Below, in pieces: positions 58,233 to 64,000 of a DNA stretch of 64,000 bases. The stretch's first letter is position 1; each line of letters starts with the position of its first letter. Location of the stretch: NCBI GenBank assembly GCA_035373625.1, contig DAOSNS010000009.1, forward strand, positions 1-64,000, given 5' to 3'. The position numbers and the translations under genes were made by a program. The notes under the pieces are model-generated. The model was not told the origin of the DNA. It searched no databases and saw only the letters and a list, made by a program, of their open reading frames with translations. Origin of the DNA: DSWT01 sp035373625 (GTDB lineage: Bacteria > Chloroflexota > Anaerolineae > B4-G1 > SLSP01).

Positions 58233-58416
58233 ATATCTCCTCCTTACTTAAGAATTGATTTTTAGGATTGAATTTTGACATGGATGCCGTACTCTATGTT
58301 TTCCGTTTTTTTCCGGTGCCTGGCATCACCTCCTTTCTTCTATGCCTGCGTTGGAACATTAGAACGTTTGAACATTATTGTGTGATTCAGGATTGTTGAC
58401 CGATAACTTGTCATAC

Positions 58417-58444
58417 ATTTTAAGGATAAATATCCAAAAGTCAA
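58417..58444 (-). promoter_or_regulatory. Promoter of the opp operon
   Basis: On the minus strand TTGACT (58444-58439), a 16-base spacer and TAAAAT (58422-58417). It would give a leader of about 180 bases in the gap between the solo ABC ATPase gene and oppA. Nothing else was identified in that leader. Confidence 0.5.
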
Positions 58445-58470
58445 GATACCGTAAGATTTTTGCCGTCTGG

Positions 58471-59166
58471 CTACGTTTTTCCCAAAAGTTGGCGTGTGTA
58501 AGGGTGCTGAGGGTGGGTCAACACCTCCGCACGCGGTCCCCATTCAACCGGTGTGCCGTTTTCCAGGACAATCACGTGTTCGGTCGTTTGCAAGGCCTGC
58601 CAGAAACGGCTGGCAACCACCACGGCGCGCGCTTTACCTGCCCGCATATCCAGTTCATCCGCAAGGGGACGCCACATTTCCGGCAATATCCAGCGGAACA
58701 CGTCATCCACCAGCAAAACCTGGGGATTGTTTTGTAATGCCCAGAGCAGCGCAAGCCGCACCCGCTCCGCACCCGAAAGTGTCCGCACGGCATGCTCGAC
58801 ACTCAGCGGCGATATTCCGGCATCCCGAAAGCGTTCCGCCAATAATGCACGCTGTGTGCTTGTGAACAGGTGTCGTATGGCGGTCCACGGTGCAAAAGTC
58901 GTATAGGGATTCGCAGAAACCAGCGCGATAAAAGTGCGTCGTTTTCCCAAAAACCACCGTGCTCTGTGCGTAACTTCGGTCTCGCCCCACCACAGGCGTC
59001 CCCGCGCCGGGGCTTGCAGACGCGCCAACACCCGCAGTAAGGCCGTTTTGCCACTACCTGGCCCCCCCAGAATTCCGACACGCTCACCGGCTGTTAAGGT
59101 AAGATTCAGCCCTGCGTCCTCCTGTCGCATTGCGCAGAGCTGCTCTGTACGTAACAGAAGCTGCAT
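58471..59166 (-). CDS. Degenerate OppF-like ABC ATPase without permease
   Basis: A 231-residue ABC ATP-binding protein. Walker A is intact (GILGGPGSGKTALLRVL) and the signature is close to consensus (RTLSGAERVRLALLWAL). Other motifs are altered. Walker B ends VLLVDDVFRW, with Asp in place of the catalytic Glu. The Q-loop position reads ALVSANPYTT, without Gln. The H-loop region reads AVVVASRFWQ, without the switch His. The C-terminus (THPQHPYTRQLLGKT) is OppF/DppF-like but the cysteine extension is absent. It can probably bind but not efficiently hydrolyse ATP. No transporter partner is adjacent; a regulatory role is possible. Confidence 0.75.
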   Translation of the reverse strand: MQLLLRTEQLCAMRQEDAGLNLTLTAGERVGILGGPGSGKTALLRVLARLQAPARGRLWWGETEVTHRARWFLGKRRTFIALVSANPYTTFAPWTAIRHLFTSTQRALLAERFRDAGISPLSVEHAVRTLSGAERVRLALLWALQNNPQVLLVDDVFRWILPEMWRPLADELDMRAGKARAVVVASRFWQALQTTEHVIVLENGTPVEWGPRAEVLTHPQHPYTRQLLGKT

Positions 59167-59172
59167 TGCTAT

Positions 59173-59466
59173 TCAAGACGCCACGCGCAAGTTGAGAATT
59201 TGCCTCATGGCCATTCCCGAAGCGGGCGCAGGAAGGAATCCGCCGTAGGGATGCACGCAGTAAGGCTGATTGGAGAGCGGCGGAGCATAGAGCACATCGA
59301 AAAAACTGAACCAGGAGAGCACCCGCGACCACCAGGAGTAGGATGCAGTGCTCACCCGACGCCGTATTTGCCCCCACACCCACCGGGGCGGTTTAGCCTC
59401 TGCAAAAGGCTGTAATGCCTGTCGCAGCAGGTCATCGAAGGGATCATCAAATTCACGTGAACTCAT
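59173..59466 (-). CDS. Small protein encoded after the ECF sigma factor
   Basis: A 97-residue protein starting MSSREFDDPFDDLLRQALQP and containing KPPRWVWGQIRRRVSTA and SWWSRVLSWFSFFDVLYAPP. It overlaps the end of the ECF sigma gene by 14 bases, the position usually taken by an anti-sigma factor. The aromatic segment could be membrane-associated but is short for a membrane helix. No zinc motif (HxxxCxxC) is present, so it is not a standard ZAS anti-sigma factor. The role is inferred from position only. Confidence 0.55.
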   Translation of the reverse strand: MSSREFDDPFDDLLRQALQPFAEAKPPRWVWGQIRRRVSTASYSWWSRVLSWFSFFDVLYAPPLSNQPYCVHPYGGFLPAPASGMAMRQILNLRVAS

Positions 59467-60103
59467 ACGCCATCTCAGGTACCGCCCGCTGGCGGCGCAT
59501 CACGGCTTCACGTAAGCGCGCACGAGCGTGATGGAGCCGGGATTTTACCGTCCCTGCCGGCACATCCAGCACGCCGGCAATGTCCTCTATGGTCAGATTT
59601 TCCAGATAAAACAGCACAACCACTGCCCGGTGTTGTGGTGGCAATTCGGCGATGACTTCGCGCACCATCGCCACGCGTTCTCGCTCCTCGGCCTTGTGAT
59701 CCGGGGTGGGGAAAACGCCTTGCAGTCCCACAAACCACTCCAGAATCTCTTCTAAAGGTTGCGGCGTCGGCTTTCGGGAAAACCAGTCATAGCACAGATT
59801 GACCGTCACACGGTAGAGCCAGGGCTTCAGCGGGCGGTCGGCATCCACGGAGGCAGCATAATGATGAAGACGCACAAAACACTCTTGAAGAATATCTTCG
59901 GCGGCGCGTTCGTCGCGTGTGATCGCCAATGCTGTGCGAAAGACGGTATCTTTGAACGTCTCAAACAGTGTCCCCAATGCCGCAAGGTCCCCGCTTTGCA
60001 ACCGCCGGATCAGACGAGATTCGTCATCGGCGGTCAAGCTGCCCGCGTAGCCTTTATCACACGCTCTATATAGATATACTTCACTCCATAACATCCGGTT
60101 CAT
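59453..60103 (-). CDS. ECF-type RNA polymerase sigma factor
   Basis: A 216-residue sigma-70-family protein with only regions 2 and 4. Region 2 has LFETFKDTVFRTALAITRDE then AAEDILQECFVRLHHY, and W-L-YRVTVN marks its end. Region 4 has IAELPPQHRAVVVLFYLENL then TIEDIAGVLDVPAGTVKSRL as the helix-turn-helix. It directs polymerase to a small stress or envelope regulon. The start lies inside the end of trmD (23-base overlap) and its end overlaps the next small gene by 14 bases. A second ATG nine bases downstream is a possible alternative start. Confidence 0.9.
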   Translation of the reverse strand: MNRMLWSEVYLYRACDKGYAGSLTADDESRLIRRLQSGDLAALGTLFETFKDTVFRTALAITRDERAAEDILQECFVRLHHYAASVDADRPLKPWLYRVTVNLCYDWFSRKPTPQPLEEILEWFVGLQGVFPTPDHKAEERERVAMVREVIAELPPQHRAVVVLFYLENLTIEDIAGVLDVPAGTVKSRLHHARARLREAVMRRQRAVPEMAYEFT

Positions 60104-60830
60104 CCCTGGAGCGACGAAATTGCTCCAAAATCTCCACGTCCTCGCCCGTCAGCATGACGCTCTCTAAAAGGTCCGGGCGGCGCTCCAATGTGCGTTGCAG
60201 GGCCATTGTCCGCTTCCAACGGGCAATCCGCGCATGGTTTCCCGAAACCAGCACCTCAGGCACTTCCCAGTTCTCAAAGAGCAGAGGCCGTGTGTACTGC
60301 GGCCCCTCCAACAAACCGGAAGCATAGGAATCGTTGTGCGCGCTCTCGGCTGCCCCAAGCACGCCGGGGATAAAACGGGCGACGGCATCCACCAGCACCA
60401 TCGCCGCCAGCTCGCCGCCGGTCAGTACATAATCTCCGATGGAGATTTCATCCGTGACCAGATAGCGACGCACGCGCTCGTCAACGCCTTCGTAATGGCC
60501 ACAGATCAACAACAGGCGCGGCTGCTGCGCCAGTTCTTGCACGATCGCGGATTTTAGCGGACGGCCCTGCGGTGTCAACAAGATCACAGGGGCGGTCGCC
60601 TTGCCCAACACCGAGCGCACGGCCCTGAAGATCGGCTCAGGCTTGAGGATCATGCCTTCGCCGCCGCCATACGGCAGATCATCGGTCATCTGGTGACGGT
60701 CCAGGGCATAATCGCGGATTGAGTGGATGATGAGGGTAAGCAGCCCACGTTGTTGGGCGCGCTTGAGAATGCTCTCTTGCAGCGCGCTGAAGAACATCGC
60801 CGGAAACAGAGTAAAGACGTCAATCCGCAT
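60081..60830 (-). CDS. trmD: tRNA (guanine37-N1)-methyltransferase
   Basis: A 249-residue SPOUT methyltransferase of normal TrmD length. Motifs: MRIDVFTLFPAMFFSALQES, then MTDDLPYGGGEGMILKPEPI, LLICGHYEGVDERVRRYL and the trefoil-knot segment ISIGDYVLTGGELAAMVLVD that holds SAM. The catalytic Asp is in the flexible loop after the knot. It methylates G37 next to the anticodon of several tRNAs and prevents frameshifting; it is usually essential. The usual neighbours (rpsP, rimM, rplS) are absent here, and an ECF sigma gene overlaps its 3' end instead. Confidence 0.95.
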   Translation of the reverse strand: MRIDVFTLFPAMFFSALQESILKRAQQRGLLTLIIHSIRDYALDRHQMTDDLPYGGGEGMILKPEPIFRAVRSVLGKATAPVILLTPQGRPLKSAIVQELAQQPRLLLICGHYEGVDERVRRYLVTDEISIGDYVLTGGELAAMVLVDAVARFIPGVLGAAESAHNDSYASGLLEGPQYTRPLLFENWEVPEVLVSGNHARIARWKRTMALQRTLERRPDLLESVMLTGEDVEILEQFRRSRDEPDVME

Positions 60831-60905
60831 TACCCTTCATTTTAACATGGGCCGGTGAATCCACAAGATGATAAATGCCCTTTTGCAAAATGCAAAATGT
60901 ACAAG

Positions 60906-62246
60906 CTACCCCACGCTCAACCGCTTCCACAACGCCGCCGCCAGTTCGCGTGAGCGCGCGGTGATAGCTTCTTCGTCCAGCGTGAGCAGGCGGCGATCAC
61001 GCATCAAAACCTGCCCGGCGCTGATGGTGGTGGCGATCATAGAAGCCTCATAGCCGAAGAGTATGTGCCACGGGAGGTTGCCGGCAGTGAGTGGCGTCGT
61101 CGGTTTATAGTCCACCAGGACGAGATCGGCCATTGCGCCGGGCGTCAGCACACCGAGTTGCTGAGCGGGCCAGAAAATGCGCGCGAGTTCGGCGTTGGCG
61201 TCGTAGGCCAGGCGGAAGACGAGATCGCCGGGCATGGCGCGAGGGTCTCGTTGCACCAGTTTGTGACCCAGGTAGGCCGTCTTCATTTCGGCCACCATGT
61301 TGTTGCTGAAGCCGTCGTTGCCCAGGGCCACCCGCACGCCGCGCGCCAACATCGCCTCCACCTGCGCAAAGCCGACAGCGTTGTTCATGTTCGAGCGCGG
61401 TTGGTGTGTCACCCACGTGCCGGTATCCGCCAGTACATCCATTTCGCGCTCGTCTACGTGGACGGCATGCGCTACGATGGAGCGCGGACCGAGGATCGCC
61501 GCGTCGTGCAGGCGGTGAATGACGCGCTTGCCGGATTTTGCCAGGCTATCTTCCACATCTTCAATGCCTTCTGCCGCGTGAATGTGGAAGCCCGTCTCCA
61601 GATCGGCGGCCGCAGCCACAGCCTCTGCCAGGGTGGCGTCGCTCAATGTCAACGAGGCATGCAGTCCAAACGAGGCCGCGAGCTGTGGATGAGGGTGTTG
61701 GCGCATCCGCCGTAAGAAGCGCACGTTTTCCGCAATGCCGGCCATCGCGCGCGCGGGGCCATCGCGGTCGGTGACTTCGTAACACAGGGAGACGCGAATC
61801 CCGGATTGGAGCACGGCCTCGGCCAGCACGTCGAGGGAGCCTTCAATGGCGTTGGGACTGGCATGATGATCCACGAGCGTTGTTGTCCCGTGGCGGATGG
61901 CGTCGGCCAGACAGACCAGCGCCGAATAGCGCACGTCCTCCGGCGTCAGGCCTTTGTCGAGCCGCCACCACAGTCGTTCCAGGATTTCACCGAAGCGGGT
62001 GGCTGCCGGTCCCGGGTAGGCCCACCCGCGCGCAAACGCCCCGTAGAAATGCGTGTGTCCACACAGCAACGCCGGTAAGGCCAGTTGACCATCGGCATCC
62101 AGCCGCTCTTCATAGGGATATTGGGTTGTCAGGGCCATGGTCGTATCCAGTACGGCGATTTTGCCATCACGGATAAGCAGTGCTCCATCGTCAAGCAATT
62201 GTGGGGCGTCGCCCAGCGTAGCAATACGAGCATGGGTAATTAACAT
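60906..62246 (-). CDS. SsnA-like amidohydrolase (metal-dependent aminohydrolase)
   Basis: A 446-residue amidohydrolase of the TrzA/AtzA/SsnA group. Metal and active-site motifs: LLCGHTHFYGAFARGW (HxH), TLVDHHASPNAIEGSL, HIHAAEGIEDVEDS, IVAHAVHVDEREMDVL and ALGNDGFSNNMVAEM (Asp ligand). The GNDGFSNNM segment is particularly like SsnA, which in enterobacteria is linked to purine or selenate-related metabolism. The reaction is probably a deamination or dechlorination of a heterocycle, but the substrate is not known. The start has a strong AGGAGG. A heptanucleotide array lies directly upstream. Confidence 0.82.
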   Translation of the reverse strand: MLITHARIATLGDAPQLLDDGALLIRDGKIAVLDTTMALTTQYPYEERLDADGQLALPALLCGHTHFYGAFARGWAYPGPAATRFGEILERLWWRLDKGLTPEDVRYSALVCLADAIRHGTTTLVDHHASPNAIEGSLDVLAEAVLQSGIRVSLCYEVTDRDGPARAMAGIAENVRFLRRMRQHPHPQLAASFGLHASLTLSDATLAEAVAAAADLETGFHIHAAEGIEDVEDSLAKSGKRVIHRLHDAAILGPRSIVAHAVHVDEREMDVLADTGTWVTHQPRSNMNNAVGFAQVEAMLARGVRVALGNDGFSNNMVAEMKTAYLGHKLVQRDPRAMPGDLVFRLAYDANAELARIFWPAQQLGVLTPGAMADLVLVDYKPTTPLTAGNLPWHILFGYEASMIATTISAGQVLMRDRRLLTLDEEAITARSRELAAALWKRLSVG

Positions 62247-62256
62247 AGGACCTCCT

Positions 62257-62329
62257 GGGAGTTATGAGTTATGCGATTCGCTATTCCCGATTCACCATTC
62301 GCCATTTGCCACTCCCGATTTGCTATTTC
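62257..62329. repeat. Heptanucleotide array before the SsnA-like gene
   Basis: About ten seven-base units on a theme of GCGAATC/GGGAATA/GCAAATG (minus strand). They begin right behind the AGGAGG site and run up to the end of the epimerase gene, overlapping its stop region. Confidence 0.75.
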
Positions 62330-63252
62330 TTAAAACGTGGGTCTTCTGCTAATGTGCGGCGCAAACCTTCTTTCAGGGATACTTGTGGCTCGTAGCCCAG
62401 CAAGCGACGCGCCAGGCTGAGGTCGGCGATCATGCGTGTGACCCCGCCGCCCTCTACCGGGCTGTAGATGATGTTGCTTGAGGAACCGGTCAACGCCAGC
62501 ACGTGCCGTGCTAATGTCAGGATCGAGGTCTCTTCGCCACTGCCGATGTTGATGGTGCAACGGTTGACATCGGGCGCCGTCGCCGCTGCGATCAGGGCGC
62601 GCACAACATCGTCCACATACACAAAATCGCGCGTCTGCTCGCCATTTCCGAAGATCACCAGCGAGCCGCCGCCCAACGCCTGGTAGATGAAGCGTGGCAC
62701 AACCGGTGAATGGGAAGGCAAGAGCGGTTGTCCGGGGCCGTAGGCGTTAAAGATCCGCAGCACCACGGTGGTTGTCCCCCAAAGCGCCCCGATGGTGTGC
62801 ACGTAGTATTCTGCCGCCAGCTTGCTCACGGCATACGGCGATTGGGGATGGGGCGGCAGGGTCTCCGAAAGCGGCTGCGTTGACTGTACCCCGTAAATCG
62901 CGCCGGACGAGGTGAAGACCAGACGTGGGACGCCGACATCGCGCATCGCTTCCAGCAGGGCGACGGTACCGCCGACGTTGACTTCGTTATATTCTCGCGG
63001 ATAGAGCAACGACTCGGCCACCAGCACCCGCGCGGCCAGATGATACACGCACTGGACCCCTTGCAATAACGTCCACAGTTTGGGGCGATTGGTGATTTCT
63101 CCGCGATGGAAAAACACCCGACTGTCCAGACGTGTCTGATCACCGGCGCTGAGATCATCCAATACCAGTACTTCATGCCCCTGATGAACCAGCGCGTTGG
63201 CAAGCGCGCTTCCCAAAAAACCGGCACCACCTGTAACAAGAATTCGCACCAT
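62323..63252 (-). CDS. NAD-dependent sugar epimerase/dehydratase (GalE/WcaG-like extended SDR)
   Basis: A 309-residue extended short-chain dehydrogenase. The NAD-binding motif is ILVTGGAGFLGSALANAL (GxxGxxG). The catalytic triad is in LVFTSSGAIYG (Ser) and SPYAVSKLAAEYYV (Tyr-x3-Lys). The substrate side has RIFNAYGPGQPLLPSH and FGNGEQTRDFVYVDDVVRAL. It acts on a nucleotide sugar, probably as a UDP-hexose 4-epimerase or related enzyme for surface glycans. The start has AAGGAGG. A heptanucleotide array of GACTATCC units sits immediately upstream. Confidence 0.87.
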   Translation of the reverse strand: MVRILVTGGAGFLGSALANALVHQGHEVLVLDDLSAGDQTRLDSRVFFHRGEITNRPKLWTLLQGVQCVYHLAARVLVAESLLYPREYNEVNVGGTVALLEAMRDVGVPRLVFTSSGAIYGVQSTQPLSETLPPHPQSPYAVSKLAAEYYVHTIGALWGTTTVVLRIFNAYGPGQPLLPSHSPVVPRFIYQALGGGSLVIFGNGEQTRDFVYVDDVVRALIAAATAPDVNRCTINIGSGEETSILTLARHVLALTGSSSNIIYSPVEGGGVTRMIADLSLARRLLGYEPQVSLKEGLRRTLAEDPRFKK

Positions 63253-63261
63253 GGCCTCCTT

Positions 63262-63297
63262 GGATAGTCGGATAGTCGTTAGTCGGATAGTCGTGAT
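63262..63297. repeat. Heptanucleotide array before the epimerase gene
   Basis: On the minus strand, CGACTATCC-GACTAACG-ACTATCC-GACTATCC runs directly into AAGGAGGCC and the start codon. Its GACTAACGACTATC core is shared with the leaders at 3804-3824 and 41720-41740. Confidence 0.8.
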
Positions 63298-63329
63298 TTG
63301 TGAAGATTCGCGGTAAATGTCTCGCTGGC

Positions 63330-64000
63330 TCAGACGCGCCGGGCACGCACCCAGTAATAGTGATGCGCCATCGCCACCGCCCGCGGACGCAACAAGGCAT
63401 ACAGGCGATAGAGCCAGAGATGCGGCCCGTAATCATACGCCCCCAGGTGAGGCACAAAAGTTGCTCCAAAACCGGCCTTAAAGCGATACACTCCCCACAA
63501 CGGATCGGTGATTTCCAGAACTTCGGGCGCGCCCCAGAGATCGTAGAGCGTGCATCCGGTCTCTTTCGCGCGACGGATGATAGACCATTGTAACAGATAG
63601 GTGGGCATAGCGCTACGTTCAATATCGCGCGAAGCGCCGTACATGTACCAGACCGTCGTGCCAAAATGAAAAGCAATCGCCATTGCCACAGGCACACCGT
63701 TGACCTCGGCAATCAATGACCAGGACAAGCCGGCGCGCATAAACTGCGTCCATACATCCCGATAATAGGCTTCTTCGCGGATGATAAAACTGTCGCGTGC
63801 GGCAGTCTCGGCGTACATCGCAAACAGCAGCGGCACGTCATCCGGTGTCGCGTCACGCACCGTCACGCCCTTGCGCACTGCCAGATGAATGTTGTAACGC
63901 CATTTGGGCTTCATCTGCGCCATAAGCTGATCCAGGTCAGGGCGCAAATCTAAAAGCATGGTATTGCGGAATTGTATCTGTTCAAAAGAAGCCCGCCACC
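63330..64000 (-). CDS. FemAB/FemX-type peptidyltransferase, C-terminal part (runs off the window)
   Basis: The frame is open to the right edge: WRASFEQIQFRNTMLLDLRP continues across the ATG at 63959, so the N-terminal GNAT domain lies outside the window. The visible 223 codons match the FemX gene at 30565: LMAQMKPKWRYNIHLAVRKG, AYYRDVWTQFMRAGLSWSLI, YLLQWSIIRRAKETGCTLYD and WGVYRFKAGFGATFV. It would add an amino acid to a peptidoglycan precursor from aminoacyl-tRNA. It lies upstream of the epimerase gene on the same strand. Two FemX paralogs in one region fit stepwise building of a cross-bridge. Confidence 0.85.
   Translation of the reverse strand, partial: WRASFEQIQFRNTMLLDLRPDLDQLMAQMKPKWRYNIHLAVRKGVTVRDATPDDVPLLFAMYAETAARDSFIIREEAYYRDVWTQFMRAGLSWSLIAEVNGVPVAMAIAFHFGTTVWYMYGASRDIERSAMPTYLLQWSIIRRAKETGCTLYDLWGAPEVLEITDPLWGVYRFKAGFGATFVPHLGAYDYGPHLWLYRLYALLRPRAVAMAHHYYWVRARRV

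Overview
The window reads as chromosomal DNA of a free-living, Gram-positive-like (monoderm) bacterium, most probably a member of the Chloroflexota (Anaerolineae-like). This is inferred from gene content and style, not from a marker gene. The pointers are surface proteins with long Pro/Thr linkers, LysM and YkuD cell-wall proteins, FemAB-type acyltransferases, a GAAC-type SOS box in front of lexA, corrinoid methyl-transfer genes, NACHT-sulfatase-domain proteins and abundant degenerate seven-base repeats. Base composition is moderately GC-rich. Coding density is normal except in the first 2.8 kb and in two repeat-rich gaps.

Layout. 0-2.8 kb is a junction zone: 5'-truncated remnants of a CrtI-like oxidoreductase and a flavodiiron protein, an intact VapBC-like module, and a second toxin-antitoxin pair whose toxin has lost its middle. 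2.9-5.8 kb is a three-gene corrinoid methyltransferase operon. 6-8.8 kb holds a transglutaminase-like protein, a lipid kinase and a PAP2 phosphatase. 8.8-9.6 kb is a tandem array of a short palindromic repeat. 9.6-16.4 kb encodes surface proteins (a propeller protein, a LysM protein, an L,D-transpeptidase) and a large sensor kinase that has lost its phospho-accepting histidine. A small MITE-like element lies at about 15 kb.

16.5-29.2 kb looks like a defence island next to tRNA-Gln. It holds a type I restriction-modification operon (hsdM, fic, hsdS, hsdR) with palindromic operators in front of fic, a candidate small RNA, and a three-gene operon: a death-like-domain adaptor, a zinc-ribbon/NACHT/formylglycine-enzyme-like protein, and a small protein with a hydrophobic tail. 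The last codons of the NACHT protein look like the variable region of a diversity-generating retroelement target. 29.3-33.8 kb is a surface polysaccharide/peptidoglycan cluster (deacetylase, RmlC, FemX, methyltransferase, glycosyltransferase). 33.8-41.6 kb carries thpR, a membrane propeller protein, surE, a Gfo/Idh/MocA oxidoreductase, three tRNAs and glgX. 41.7-51.5 kb carries a very large subtilase, lexA, a secreted repeat protein and a two-component pair. 51.6-58.2 kb is a complete peptide ABC importer operon. 58.5-63.3 kb holds a degenerate ABC ATPase, an ECF sigma factor, trmD, an SsnA-like amidohydrolase and a sugar epimerase. A second FemAB-like gene runs off the right edge.

Two themes run through the window. 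First, arrays of degenerate seven-base repeats sit directly in front of ribosome binding sites, across stop codons, and in frame inside hsdR and hsdM. Palindromic or simple repeats also lie in frame inside the NACHT and femX genes. Second, several signalling or ATPase proteins keep their fold but have lost a key catalytic residue: the sensor kinase, the solo ABC ATPase and the PP2C-like domain. No reverse transcriptase, integrase, transposase, CRISPR array or rRNA gene was seen.
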